A stretch of 64,000 nt of DNA, from assembly GCA_037501455.1 (NCBI GenBank), contig CM074862.1, positions 65,317,501 through 65,381,500 of the forward strand, given 5' to 3'. Position 1 is the stretch's first letter. Each line of letters starts with the position of its first letter. A program made the translations under genes and the position numbers. The DNA is from Lantana camara. Taxonomy: Eukaryota; Streptophyta; Magnoliopsida; Lamiales; Verbenaceae. The notes beneath the pieces are model-generated. The model saw only the letters and a program-made list of their open reading frames with translations. It searched no databases and was not told where the DNA came from. Shown piece after piece: positions 10,301-22,632 of this stretch.

Positions 10301-13300
10301 TAGTCAAGTAACATTTGGAGGAGATGTTGAAAATTGTATATTTTAAATTGCATTCAACTCTAAATATCACTGTCAAATGATATTATCTGTTAGCCATAAA
10401 CTGCAACACAGATAAAAGTTATGGAACAGAAACGACTTTTGCTGATATAAATTTTTTTCTAAATGTGGCTTCATCACACCTTTCTAGGAAAACTAAAATA
10501 TAGCTATCTAAATGCCAAGTCATCATTCCACAACTCAAACAAATATATAACCTTCATAATTTTAATTATGCTGCTCTCATACAATTTCTTTTTTTTTTTA
10601 TTGAATAAGTTAAGTAAAAGCACCTTGCCTGATTTATATAAATGAGTATAATTTTTTTTGGGATAATTTCGAAAAAGAGCTAATTACAAAAAGAAACCCC
10701 AAGGAGGGTGTTTTTTGTAATTTCCTTAAAGTGTTTTTTATAGTCCTAGCTCAAATTTAATGGTATTTTTCGTAATTTTTAAACTATGAGAGTTTCTTTT
10801 GTAATTCGATTAAAACTCAGAAGGGTATTCGTAATTATCCCAATTTCTTTTTCTCCCTCTTTGTTTATGAACACAGGCATAAGTAATGAGGAAATGAGAT
10901 AAGTTGTTACCCAAAACTAAGAACAAACAATATGATTTGATGTCAATAATAATAACAGCAAATCAGTAGTTATGCCCCAGCTCCCTCATCCTTTGGAAAC
11001 TTCAAGAAAAGGGGATGGCAATTTTAACTGACTGCAGAAAATTATACCTGTGAGAACGACTGCTTCGATCATTCATTGCTGTAGAACCAACTGCACGATT
11101 CTTGAGTCCAATATTCATCAAGCTGATAACATCAGCAGTTGATGCAACAGGAACAAGATTTGCATTCGGTACATTCACACCATTTGAGGAGTTGTTTCGG
11201 ATCTCTAACGTGTTGATTAATTAAGGAAAAAGGAAGCACAAACAAAGCCATGAAAAGCAAAAAAAAAAAAAAAAAAAAAAAACAAATTAAAGAAGAAGAA
11301 GAAAAACATATTCATTTTTCTGTAAGGATATCTTTTATTGAGACCATCTGTGACGAGGAGATCTCTAACTTGCTCATTATAGATTTCAATCATCTGAACA
11401 GCAACATCATAAGAAATGCTGTCTTTTCTCTGTTCTGAGATCTGAAATAAATCACTCAGTGCTCTGTAATTTACACCTAAGCTCTGACTGGAAAGGTCTT
11501 TTGGTCCTGTCTGTGAATAACAATAAAGTATAAACAGCTCAAGACATATTATCGTAGATTATTTTAAGATTTTTCTAAAAGAAGAAGAAACTATCTTACC
11601 ATTGTATACGTTTTTCCAGAACCAGTTTGACCATAAGCAAATATGCAAACATTATATCCATCAAGGACAGACCGAATCAACGGTTGGGTGTCTGAAAATA
11701 CTTCTTCTGGAGAAATACACGAATCTTGTTAAGAGTGATTATTATAAAAAATAGATATGAAAAAGAAAAAGGAAAAGAAACCTTCAATCACCTTGGCTAG
11801 CAGCAGGACCAAAAACCTTGTTAAAAGTAAATGATTTCTTCCCCTTTGCGTATTTTGAAGGAGTGAGAATCATAAGAGTGCTGTCATCTATACCTTCCAC
11901 GGTGCTCATACCATTTTGCTGCCCGGGCAAAAAGGGTCGTATTCGGCAATACACCCTTATATTTCCTATCAAATTCATGCACCAAACCACGTTAGCACCA
12001 TGTATTTCTTAATGTCTCTAATTATCTTAGAAGCTTAAGAAAATATTGAGAGGGAAGAGCATTAAATACTTCAGATTTTTAACAATATATAAACAAATAG
12101 AGTTCTACCTTTGAGGTCTTGCACTTGATTGTATAGTTTGTGATTCTCCTCAAGAACCTTTCGGTATCCAGAAGCTGCATGAGCCAGACTGCTCAAGTGT
12201 TTACCTATTAAACAGAATTGTTTTTAATTTTCTTTCTTGATAAGATCAATAGTATTAATAAATAATCTTGATCATCTTTGTATCAACAAAGTTAGGGAAC
12301 AAATAAATCCACACCAAGATTGTTAACTTCTTCCTGATACTTCAAACATAGCATCTGCATATCTTCTTTCGTGGAATGTAGTGTATTCTTCAGTTCCTAT
12401 TTAATGGAATAAATATTGATATAAATTACAACTGTAGGTAGAAAATTATTTTTTAATAGATTTGCTCTACTGTAAATAACCCAAAAAAATAATTTTGTTT
12501 ACCTGTATGTTTCCAACCAAACCTCGGTGCTTTGGAGCCTCGTCTTCTGATTCATGCCCATAATGACCATTCTCTGAACAACTCCTCGGTTCCATTATGT
12601 TTGACTTCTTACATAGAAACAGAAAATAAACAATATAACAATTAACCCCATGTTAATAACTGCAAACATCATCAAATTGCAGCCTCAAAACCAAACCTCA
12701 ATCTCCTCAAGCTTTCCTGCCATACCTCTCGAAGTTGTTCTAGCCTGTCCTACCAAAACATGATGCAAAAATCTCCACTCAAAACTTTTCCTCTATTTTT
12801 CATAAATCAGTTAACTAAATATCAACACCATTTGTATTGCATAGGCCCAACATTTTTGACACTCAAATTTTCATTTTAATGAAGCTAACCTGCAATTCTT
12901 TGTTTGCCAACCGTTGTTCAAATTCTTCCATCACTCTACTCAACATATTCTCCACAATCTGAAAAAATTAAATTAAATTGAATTACTTTTCAGTTCCTCA
13001 CAATAAATTGGACAATGCAATAATATTACAAACATATAACTAACCACTGGGATTTCTTCTCGATTCTTATCAGAAAGAAGTTCACGAACGAGTATATGCA
13101 ATGAATGGGACGATCCCTGTAATTCCAAGTCCGAAAATCACTTTACGGGATTCTTTATTTATTAGTTTAAGCGTTTAATTAGCTATGGAAGAAATAAGCA
13201 TACGAACCGTTTTGTTAAGGTCCTGACCAAAATCAGCACAAAGGTTCTGCTCATTTGACAAACTATTGCGAGTCGAAGAGTTTCTTGAGAGTGAATTTAT

Positions 13301-14325
13301 GAACAGATCGGAATTCTTTCTGAAAAATTGCTTGCCTGATGTACAAGGCTTTGTATTTCCACTAAATTTCCAAACTCCTTTTCCACCTCCTTCCTTCCAG
13401 TCATTATATGATTTAAGGCCCAAAACACAGTTCACAATTCTCGAAGACTTCCCACCCTAATACATTGTGACTCAATTTTATTCTCCCTTTCCTCCATCAA
13501 TAACTGATTTCGTGTCTGTGTGTGGGTGTGTTAAACACTTAAATACAGACCTGTTCTAAATCAGAAGCTTCAAAAGCTGGAATCCCCATCCCTTCTATAG
13601 AATCAAGGAAATTTCTAACATTTTCAAAGTATTGGAATGCAGAGAGTGCAGCTCCATCAGGAATAACAACAGAATCAGAAGGCGCCTCGACCACCTAGAA
13701 GTAAAACAATTATCAAAATCAAAACAAATTAAGAAACAAAACTAAGAACACAAAATTCTTTTTTTCTTTCAATAAATTGTTAAGACCTACTTTAGGCACA
13801 GCACCAGGCTGAACTTTGTTAAGAGCATTGCAAAGTACAATCCCACTTCTCAAACCAAGTCTAAATTCTTCCTCAGACGGCTGCGCTGGCAAATCTCTTC
13901 CCCCAACAACTCCAACCATCTTTCTTAACCATCCAGTAGCTTCATATCTTCTCAGTGCTGCAATACAATACTCTAATTACACAAACCCCCATAATTTACA
14001 TCATCTCGCATTATTTTACCGAAATTTTCTTAAAGCCCACATCAAAGAGATTATTAGTACTCAACATCAAAGTTCAAACGAATCAATATACACATGCTCA
14101 TCCACACACAGCCCAAGACGAGAGTTCATAGAAAGAAAAACAATCATTATTATGAAATAATCGCAAATTGCAAATAGTAATCGAGAAAGGTTTTATCAGG
14201 ATTATCGTACAAGCTTCCTCTGCTTTTCTCGAGGCTAAATCAACATCGCTCAATCTCTTCCCATGCTCTTGAAGCACATCCTCAACCAATGATGCCACAT
14301 CGAATCGCAGCGCCCCCTCCGCCAT
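7306..14325 (-). CDS. KIN14: Kinesin-14 with N-terminal calponin-homology domain (19 exons, 926 residues)
   Basis: Minus-end-directed microtubule motor; CH-domain kinesin-14s of plants are known to link microtubules and actin. Exons, 5' to 3': 14325-14211, 13957-13791, 13694-13551, 13456-13208, 13116-13045, 12958-12890, 12749-12726, 12604-12503, 12396-12315, 12204-12109, 11965-11792, 11706-11600, 11510-11332, 11209-11048, 10158-9905, 9506-9343, 9265-9131, 8702-8338, 7426-7306. They sum to 2781 nt, all in phase, ending in TAA. The start MAEGALRF matches the family's usual N-terminus; an in-frame ATG at 14370 would add 15 residues. A CH domain covers roughly residues 44-165 and coiled coil about 250-370. 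The kinesin-14 neck runs into [11 protein letters not shown] (from 374), followed by P-loop GQTGSGKT (456-463), switch I NDRSSRSH (573-580), switch II DLAGSE (606-611) and FAERV (693-697). The tail is polar and basic (ends RRPTGGK). All introns are GT-AG except intron 13 (AT-AC). It looks functional. Exons 7, 8 and 19 are the least certain. Confidence 0.9.
7917..8254. mobile_element. Inverted-repeat MITE in the last kinesin intron
   Basis: The left end GGGATAATTACAGTGACATA pairs with the right end, whose reverse complement is GTGATAATTACAGTATTACA..., giving terminal inverted repeats. It has no coding capacity. Its body shares blocks (CTTCCCCTGGTTTGAGAAAT type) with the element at 9554-9848, so both belong to one family. 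The target duplication is unclear here. Confidence 0.6.
9022..9050 (+). repeat. Poly-C tract in a kinesin intron
   Basis: An almost pure run of about 28 C residues lies between exons 17 and 18. On the transcribed strand it is poly-G. Such long runs are unusual in plant introns and are prone to length change and sequencing error, so the exact length is uncertain. Confidence 0.8.
9554..9848. mobile_element. Second MITE of the same family, in a motor-domain intron
   Basis: Ends are GGGACAATGACACTGACATACCC and, in reverse complement, GGGATAAATAATTACACTGAC. Both sides are flanked by TTA (9551-9553 and 9849-9851), the 3-bp target duplication typical of PIF/Harbinger-type MITEs. It sits in the intron between exons 15 and 16 and does not touch splice sites. 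Confidence 0.6.
10660..10841. mobile_element. Small inverted-repeat element in the intron between exons 14 and 15
   Basis: The 182-bp segment starts GGGATAATTTCGAA and ends TTCGTAATTATCCC, so the ends are inverted repeats. The interior also pairs imperfectly (TTTTTGTAATT blocks). No coding capacity. The family is probably distinct from the two longer MITEs, although the GGGATAATT end is shared. Confidence 0.5.
11210..11331 (-). other. Candidate U12-type (AT-AC) intron in the kinesin gene
   Basis: Only this split keeps the conserved reading ...DGLNK-R-LEIRNN across the junction. The intron starts ATATCCTTAC, a perfect match to the U12 donor consensus ATATCCTT. It ends CAACAC, and has TTCCTTAAT (11228-11220) as branch site about 12 nt from the end. 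No GT-AG alternative was found that preserves both frame and residues. It is 122 bp long and includes a T-rich run. Confidence 0.85.
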
Positions 14326-16649
14326 TGATGCAGCTTCACCCAAGACGGGGCCCACCAAGAAATCCTTCAAACAAAAATGGGTTCTCCAAGAAATTCAAAT
14401 TTTTTCTAGTTTTCACGAATCAAAATGCATGGCTTCCTGTACATGTACTCATAAGCTTCGCATACATGAACGGGCTCGAAAACAAATGCGGATTTTCCAA
14501 CTTTTGTGAAAATGTGGATAGAGGGAATGCAGAGGAAGTACAGTTTCGTGGAAGAAGAAGAATGCAGAGAGAGAAATGGAGGGGAAGTTATAGCCTTCAC
14601 CCACAGAAGTAAACAAATATAGGAAAAATAAAAAATACAAATAAATGGATTTGATTATTTCGTCTTTGTATTCACAATTTCTTGCTCTTGAATGGCTTCC
14701 GTTGCTTTTCTTCTTCTTTCTTCTTTTTTTCCGTTCCCACTTCTTAGTTAGTTATTATATATTTCTTTTTTCAATTTCTTTTTCACTTTCAACTTCCGGC
14801 CCTCTTTCCGAGCCTTTCGGGTCGGTATCCTTATGGTCCTTATTTAGACACTACAAATACGTACATGTATATATATAATTATATTTATATATATTGTATA
14901 TATATGATAATATTTCATATATATATATGAGTTGTTTATGTCTGCACCCCTACAAGATTGAAAAATTACAACTCGTACCCCCTTAGATGAAAATATTACA
15001 CAATCTACCATTCCAAGTTTGAAAAATTACAAATAAACCCATTGTGCTTGGATTTTTTATAAAATCATTCTTGAATAGACTATATCTTACCACTAACTAG
15101 TTTCTTACAAAAACCCACATATCATTCTCAAGTGACAGTCACGTAATTTACGAAGTTTTTTGGATGTTCAACAAATGATTCGTTTGTAAATTGATATTCA
15201 TAATGACTTTTTTCCCTCTCAATTAGCGGTGATGAACTAATTAGTGATGAAATATAATCAATCCAAAACAAATTTCGTGAAAAATCCTCCCCAAATGGGT
15301 TTATTTGTAATTTTTCAAACTTGGAAGGGTGAATTGTGTAATATTTTCATCTAAAGGGATACGAGTTGTAATTATCCAATCTCATAAGGGGTGTAGATGT
15401 AAAAATACTCTATCTTCTATCTATATATCTGTATCTATATATATATATATATACACACGTATATATGGAAGAAAAACTCTAGTAGAGAAGAAAAGAATTT
15501 TCAATGTCATTGTTTTGATTTTTTTATGGTCTCTTACAGCAGTCAAAAGAGAATCATTTTTTTGGTCCTAAGTCAAAAGAGAATTATACATGACGGAAAA
15601 ACGCATGAAATCTAACCTTCGGTTTTATTTTCTTGTTTGGTTGTGTATTTGTGGATTTTTGTGGTGAAATAGAAATACTATATACATGATACTCCTTCCA
15701 CCAAAAAAAATATACATGATACTCCAGTACTATTTTATTATGTATATGATTCATTCAATTGTTGAATAGTGAATATACAAGGTAAAATAGAATATTTGTT
15801 AATAGGGGTTGGTCTAAGTAGTTAATGAGTTCATTTTTTAGGGCAAAAAAAAAATGTAAAACAGGATATTTGTATTTCCCGTAACATACCTACTAATTTT
15901 CACATTACCCATCTCAAAATATTTATTTATGTCTACATGAAAAGTTTTGGGGTTGAGATAACAAATATTCCAAAAGACAAAATCCAAGATTTTGTTTGTT
16001 TATAGTATGGTAAAATGTAACATTTAAGAAGCTTGTTTTACCAATGAAACAATTGGGCTAATAAGATGATTACTATCAAATGTGGTCAAAACAAGCTAAA
16101 AAGATCATTTTGATGCCCCTTATTTCCTTAACAATAAACAATAAACTTAGGATTACGTAAGTTTTCATCAGTGATTCTATTCATAATCTTTTAATGATGG
16201 TGTAAAATGTGAATAAAATAATAGTATAGTAAGGCCAAAAGCAATAATGAAAAAGTGTAGTTTCATGTGAAAATAGTTACGATTCCTTTCACCCGTGATT
16301 CAATTCTACATTTTTCCTTTCGTTTATTTCCCTTTTATAAAAATAATATACGACACTACATCCCCAAAACTTTTATGACATTGCACATTAGCCCCATAAT
16401 AATAATATCAAAAGCACTTAACTCCCCTAACTTACACCAACTATTGCACTTTGCTTCTCAATAGTATTTTATGTCTAAATTCATACTAAAGAAGCTATAT
16501 ACCACCCATATAATCAAGTAAAATGATCATAGAATATTTTCTGGTAATATAAATGATGAAATTATAGCAAATCATATTTATATCTTTTACTGTCACGGTA
16601 TTAATTTAGAGATCCCAAAAAAAAAAAAAAAAAAAAAAAACGTCATGAG
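14326..16649. other. AT-rich intergenic DNA upstream of the kinesin gene
   Basis: This holds the presumed kinesin promoter (first few hundred bases after 14325) and the inverted-repeat element at 14936-15402. It also has several AT microsatellites and a 24-base poly-A run near 16617-16640. I saw no gene and no convincing TATA box for the kinesin. Confidence 0.5.
14936..15402. mobile_element. MITE with long terminal inverted repeats upstream of the kinesin gene
   Basis: The first ~130 bases (CTGCACCCCTACAAGATTG..., TTACAACTCGTACCC..., TTTGAAAAATTACAAATAAA) reappear as the reverse complement at the right end. The whole could fold into a long hairpin. No coding frame. It lies about 600 bp upstream of the kinesin ATG, so it could contribute to or disturb that promoter. 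Ends are set from the limit of pairing. Confidence 0.65.
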
Positions 16650-16753
16650 TGATGGGGCCAAAATACGCCCGGCTCATGTTTCGACACGTGGCGCCACCAT
16701 TGAATGACACGTGACCTCTTATTCCCCCAAAACAGCCTTCCTCCGAGCGTTCT
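16650..16753 (+). repeat. Tat 5' LTR, first 104 bp
   Basis: It starts TGATGGGGCCAAAATAC, matching the start of the related LTR at 4411, and includes a GACACGTGGCGCC block found there too. It stops at the GTTCT target copy of the solo LTR inserted at 16754. Confidence 0.65.
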
Positions 16754-18517
16754 TGTAACGCCCCGTTTTCAATTTAGACATTATGTGATATATTAAATTT
16801 CGTAACATTATATGCCTTATATTCTCATATATTTATATGAACTTCCATTAACGTGAAATTTACGTGAATTAATTGATAACGTGTCTTATTGATATTATGT
16901 GACCTTATTTGACCATTTCACAAATTTAATGACTTAATTGCATAACATGAATTGGAGTTAAGTGATCATATTCCATGAGATGAGATTTCATTGTATTCAT
17001 TCATATAGACTAGGGACTTAATTGCAAAATAAGGTGATTCATGCATTTGAGTGGAAGACTTTTAAAATATCTATTGCATCTCATTTCTTCCATTTCATTT
17101 CATCAAAATCTCACACATACACACACACTAAGTTACGGTCCAAACACCAATGAAGGAGAAGAAGATTTCATCCATTTTCAAGCCATAATTCAAGGAAGAT
17201 AATTTGCATAAGTGGAAGCATCATACTCATCTCATCATTCCATTACTTCTTCTTTCATTTCAAGGTAAAAATGGATGATTTGGTTGATCTCTTGAATGTT
17301 ATATGTGTAGGGTTTGATGGATATTTGATGTTTTCTTGTGTGCAAATGATTAGAAGCATGTTTAGGGCCTTATATTCCAAAACTTGCATGAAAACATGAA
17401 GTGTATGAAAGTTGGATGATATGAGAATATATGGGGTTCTGAATGATGATTCCTTGATGATTGATGCATATTTGATGGTTGGTTTGGTGCCTAATTGATA
17501 TATATGAGTTATATGCATGATATATGTTAGTTTTGAGTTGATTCTTGCATTGATTTGGTGTTGGGAAGGCTTGGGAGCCAACTCCCATACATATGCCCTA
17601 TTTTTGCCCTGTTTTTCGCCCAGAACACTTCCAAACGCCAGTTTGGCCCCTTAGTTCAATTACCAAACGCCCGTTTCACTTCCCAGAATTTTGACCCGAG
17701 AGCTTCCAAACGCCCGTTTGGGTTTTCAGGCCATTTTTCAAACTGGCGTTTCTCCCTCATACGAACTCCGATTGACCTGATTTTTGAACCGTTGGAAACG
17801 TATTGAAGTCTAGAATAACCTCCAATTAGAATCACCTCAATATATTTTCCCATTTGGTTGTTATGATCAATTCTTTTAGGTGTCACTATTTTCCCAGCCA
17901 CCTATACTCGCTTAACTTCAAGCTTATGCCATTTTCTCCTCGCTTTGAACTAGGAAACGAGCCATATATCCTTGGAATGGTATTTGTGTCTAGTTTCATT
18001 CCCAATAAACAAAAATCAATTCCCAATTTTAGAATTAAAGATATTCCAGTTTTCCCTCAGCTTGTACGTTTTCTAAAATTGTCCGTTGTTACCAAACTTC
18101 ACCAAAACCTTTCTTATTGCATTCCTTTCACTCTCTTGGCTCCCATATATGAATTATATGATATATATACTCCTACTTGACACTTCTTGGTACTTAATTG
18201 CTCAAACGTGATTGTGTGACTCCATGCCTTACATGAATTGAACTTGAATTAATTGAAGGATATGACTACATGATTTCTTGATACTAATTTACTCTCTTAA
18301 GTGTTAATTGGTTCTCATACATGTTTAAATGTCCCTTGATTGCTAATTTGTTTGGGTATTAAGGTGTTACATGACTTTGCCGTGCGTCGTAAATGGTTCA
18401 TGCGAGTCGTGTCTCACAAATACTTGTCCCTTTTTACACAGATTATCTTCCCGTTGACGAGGAGCAAGCTCTATAGCCATATCCTTGTATTTTGTCGGCA
18501 CAGGTGAGGTTTAATTG

Positions 18518-18553
<36 letters not shown>

Positions 18554-19599
18554 CCCGCACAACCCCATGTGACGTTTTGGGCCAAAATGTATATATATCT
18601 ATATCTTTCTAAAAACCTCAAGTGTTTGCAAAAATGGTTTTCATGAAACATTGAACCTATCGTGAATTGATCGTGTTTTGGCGAGTAAGCATGTCATGTT
18701 CACTTGGGCCCGAGGGTAGTGTATTGAGCCAACCGAGGAGGCAAGGGCTGACGGGTAACTCTTGCACTACCCTCACTCTTTTAGGATCAACTCTGAATCC
18801 ACCAGGAGGTTTGGTGGAGGAAGAAATCCCGTACGTAGGAGTCATGCTCCTAACGTACATAGTGATTGGGTGGTGGGGCCTTGCAATCCCACCATCACCG
18901 GAGGAAGAAGGGATTGAAATTGCTACTTGTACACTGTAATTGATTGCATGATCACTTAACAGTTTATAACTTAATCATGGTAATGTTCACTATTGGTGTA
19001 TGGTCGGAGAATTGCCCTCACTCGCTGGGTCACTGATTGAATTAAAGTGAATTGATTGATTGATATTGTTAAATTGGATAGTTGTAGTCTCGGGCGAAAT
19101 CTAGCTTATTATTGAACTTATATTGTTGCTTTTATAAAACCTTACCCGAGACTATAACTTGCATGACATGTGCGCTAATATTTATTTAAACCCCTCACTC
19201 AGTCTTTCATAGACTGGCACCTCACATTTTCAGGTTTTACAGGTTGAGTGCTAGGCAGGATCGAGTCGGTCTTTATTTTGGGTCTAGCACAGTCACATGT
19301 ACTTTGTTAATACATATGTATATTATTGACGCATATCTCTTAATTATGACTTGTTATTGAATAGTTGGGATTGTATATATGGACTTGAATTGGTGATAAT
19401 GAAATGCATGAATATTATGCTTTCGTTTTATTGTTTATGCATGATGGTATTAATTGAGGGTTAGTCCCGCCTAGCTAGTGGTATTTTTTTTTAATTGTCA
19501 CCCGTTCACTATAGGTTGGTTCATGTACGGACTATCCATTTCGTATGTGGATCAACTTATAGTGCGGGGGTGTGGCAACTCGGCGATCCGGGTGCTACA
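16754..19599 (+). mobile_element. Solo LTR 1 (Tekay-like chromovirus family), inserted in the Tat 5' LTR
   Basis: The 2846-bp unit begins TGTAACGCCCCG and ends GGGTGCTACA. It is flanked by GTTCT (16749-16753) and GTCCT (19600-19604), a 5-bp target copy with one C/T difference. There is no internal region, so it is a solo LTR left by recombination. It shares an ordered set of blocks with the LTRs at 25713, 42716 and 50070: GGCTGACGGGTAACTC, an ACTCGCTGGGTC-like block, CCCGCCTAGCTAG and TATCCATTTCGTATGTGG. A palindrome cluster is at 17631-17751. Confidence 0.75.
17631..17751. repeat. Cluster of four CCAAACGCCCGTTTGG-type palindromes
   Basis: Copies at 17631-17646 (CCAAACGCCAGTTTGG), 17663-17678 (one end degenerate), 17706-17721 (CCAAACGCCCGTTTGG) and 17739-17751 (partial). 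Neighbouring DNA is not palindromic. Equivalent clusters with other sequences occur in the three other chromovirus LTR families of this window. Confidence 0.75.
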
Positions 19600-19604
19600 G
19601 TCCT

Positions 19605-20373
19605 CCACCCTCGGGTGCTAAGATCCAAGTGACACGTGTTGTCATCATCGCGAGACATGTGGCCCTCATAATTACTCAAGTACGAGCGTCATCCCGACCT
19701 CCCAGCGTGCCTTGATTCTGCCAAGGGATTGACCCTCGAACACTCAGACTAAGAGACTAAGAGATTGACACGTGCCCACATGCAAGCAGACCAAGGAACC
19801 AGGCTCCCCCTCACCTTACAGCCTTGGCCCGGATCCACCCTCGGGGTTCACGAGCCCATCAGGCTCATGGTTGACACGAGCTCACTCATGGCCCTCGTTA
19901 CCAACCCCCAAAACGGCTCTCTGACATCCCGTACGCTCCAGTGCACCTGCCACTGTTGCCCGCACTACCTTTTCGCCAGCTTTTGCAGAAGATTCCTCCT
20001 AGGTTTCTCCTCATTGCGCCACGTGTTGAGGCGACATCAGGGCAGGACCACAAGGGGCAAATTACCAAAGGGTCCCTGACCCTCAACTATAAATAGGAGT
20101 CTTCATCTCCATCTCTGTAAGCAATCTCCATTACTGTTACTCCGCAATTACTTAGCTTCAACTTCTCAGATCATCATCTAACTTAAGCGTCAGAGAACTA
20201 AACTGGGAATCACCCCCAGTCCCCCCAGCTTGGCCTTCTGACCTTTCTTTGCTCTTGGTGTTTGTCCTAGCAGGTTGAACCCTTCATCTTTTCCGGCGAG
20301 TCCAATCTTATTTCCCCATATCAAACAAATTCTAAAGTGATCGGAGTTTGACACCTCAGAGTCTTACCCATCA
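19605..20373 (+). repeat. Tat 5' LTR, remainder
   Basis: It continues the LTR after solo LTR 1, carries TATAAATAG at 20088-20096 and ends CTTACCCATCA before the primer-binding site. With the first part it gives a net LTR of about 873 bp, close to the 855 bp of the related 3' LTR at 4411-5265. Confidence 0.7.
20088..20096 (+). promoter_or_regulatory. TATA box of the Tat 5' LTR
   Basis: TATAAATAG at the same relative place as in the related LTR (4973-4981). It is followed by a C/T-rich leader. Confidence 0.6.
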
Positions 20374-20377
20374 TTTT

Positions 20378-20395
20378 TGGCGCCGTCTGTGGGAA
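20378..20395 (+). other. Primer-binding site of the Tat element
   Basis: TGGCGCCGTCTGTGGGAA follows the LTR end by four T residues. A TGGCGCC start at this spot is typical of Tat/Athila elements, where a tRNA 3' end primes reverse transcription. I do not assign the tRNA. Confidence 0.75.
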
Positions 20396-20459
20396 ACCAC
20401 TTTCAGTCCACCTTTCTCTCTTGCTAGTTGAAAAACAAACACCGCTTGCCTCTTAAACC

Positions 20460-21214
20460 ATGGTCGCCACTAGATCAGGTGCGGTGGGGGGAGGAGATGA
20501 CCTTTCCCGCCATACCAACGTCAACACCCTTCCGCCAGCTACGACTAGCGGAGCGCCGCCTGTTGGAGGTCCCCCTACGGAGCTAATAGTGCCTTCAATG
20601 GAACTCACACCTTAGCAGCCCTCAACCGCCGCAGTTGGAGGTTCTGAGCTTCCAACCCTCCCTAATCTTCCCCAGTATCAATGGCCTAACGCCCAAGTTA
20701 ACCCAGGAGGGTACCCCTATATGATGCCACCCCCTGGATACACGCTCACTCCAGCCGTCATGATGCCCGCTATTCAGCCATACCACGCAGGGCAGATCCA
20801 GTTGCCGGTGGTGGTTCTAAAGGAGATTGACTGGGTGGAACTACCCCCCATGACTCCCTAGCAACTACATGCTATTTACACTCAGTGTGAGGTCCAGATG
20901 GCCTAGGGTGCATGGAAAAACTTTACCTCCATGTATTTCCCCTCTGGGTAGGCCACTCAGATTGCCCCTCCCTTAGGGGGATTACAGGCACATCCGCTCA
21001 TGGCGACACAGGCTGCTTTGAGAGCCCAACCACCACCTCCGCCAGCCAAGGAGAAGGGAGTCCCCACAAGGGGTGGGGAGGAACGGGAACGCCCCCAGGC
21101 TAACAAGGGCAAAGAACCTGTAGAGAGAATCAATGTGGATGAGAAAGTCCACTCCAGGGCTTCAAGACGAGGGCCACAAACCTGCCAACGAGGGAGCAAA
21201 GCAAGAGGTGAAGA
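20460..21214 (+). pseudogene. gag: Tat gag, N-terminal part (broken)
   Basis: The frame from ATG 20460 begins MVATRSGAVGGGDD and is rich in proline, as is usual for the Tat gag N-terminus. It is interrupted by several TAG codons (near 20612, 20860, 20904 and 20949), then continues ...ALRAQPPPPPAKEKG to the insertion at 21215. The capsid portion resumes at 38148. Gag would form the particle that packages the element's RNA; this copy cannot. Confidence 0.65.
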
Positions 21215-22632
21215 TGTTGGAAAATGGGAATCAGAAAGCAGCGGAAATTTAAAAATTTTCCAACAAAAGGATCGAAAACTCGTAATCATGAATCCGAATT
21301 CGTAGAGATTAGAAACTTACTTTTCAATAATCTTTCTTGAAGCGTTTCAAGCCACCCAAGAACGCTCTTCTCGCGGCTTGATCCCCTCTCCTTGGTAAAG
21401 CTCGAATCTTCAAAACTTCTAACTTGAAGCTCTCTAGAGATAGTCCACCAACTTGACTACAATCTAACTAGTAAGGATGCTAGTTATCTAGTTAGTGTTT
21501 AGGCTTGACCTAGGGTTTACTTTATCTCGGAGAAAGGATGGTGTTCAACACATGAACCAAAAGAAAATCGATCAGCCCTAAGGGGAACTCGAGCTCCCCT
21601 ATATATAGGAGAGGGGCGGCCGATCCTAGTCCTTATGGACTAAGGATTTGGTCCCTCTCTCTTATTACTTGATCATCAAGTAATTTTAAACTTTGACTTT
21701 GAATTCTAATTCAAATCAACTTTTAAGAGAGCTAAAAATATCCAAACCCTTTTGGATAAATATACTTTATTTATTAATAAATAAATAACTTATTTATCTA
21801 ATTAATTAATTCGTAATTAATTAAATAGATTATTTTTCTCCAAAATAAGACTTTCTTTTTAATTCAAAATTAAACCAAAGTCTATTAAATAATTAACACA
21901 TTAATTATTTAATATATAAACAAATATACACGTGTGGAACACGTGTCCATAAGAACACATGTCCAGTCATGTGACCCACACGTGTGGAACCCTCTTGGTA
22001 TGACCAACTCGTTTGATCATTTTAAAGCCTTAACTCATGTAACCAAGTTGTTGTGTGTGACCCTCTAGGTTCTCAATTCAATTAGCAGTGACCCTAATTA
22101 ATTAATTCACTAATTAATTAATCAGTCCGAAGATTAAACGATCATAGTTTAGCAACAGGTGTTTAACCCCTAGCTGAATTGGAATGTATCGATTCGACAG
22201 AACCTTTAAGTCATTGATCCATGTGAGATACAATCCTCCTACTTACTATCTCTCAACCAAGATCTAGGGTAAGGGAATAATCAGAACCCTAATAATCTGG
22301 TCTTAAAGCTAAGTGCATTTCATATCCATTTGATCTCAATCCAAGAAACTCTTTTCTTGATGTCTTGATCTACTGCCTTGGCCAAGGACTCCATATGGCA
22401 TATGAATGACTTATACAATAAGAGATCACCTTCCAAATGCAAGCGTAGGTCCTTTCTTGATTCTCATTCACTTTCATGAGTCACTTGTGCAGCCCCAGCA
22501 TAAGCCTTGAATCAGTTTCTAAGGTGACACCCTTTAAGGCTTATACCTAAGACTACAGAGTTAACTCATAAAGTGACAAGGGACCTCAAGTCTGGAGGAT
22601 CAATTAATCATATCAATGACTCATGAGATATT
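21215..22632 (-). repeat. Composite: left LTR copy, lacking its first ~500 bp
   Basis: It begins (plus coordinates) TGTTGGAAAATGGGAATCAG, the reverse complement of the LTR 3' end, and aligns with 24495 onward. It breaks off at GAGATATT, where the exact 5' terminus of the inverted copy starts. The missing part equals about 37640-38147 of the complete copy. Confidence 0.75.

Noticed and set aside
17631..17751. Palindrome cluster as a CRISPR-like array
   Set aside because: Units are irregularly spaced, diverged and inside plant LTRs; there are no unique spacers of constant length and no cas genes.
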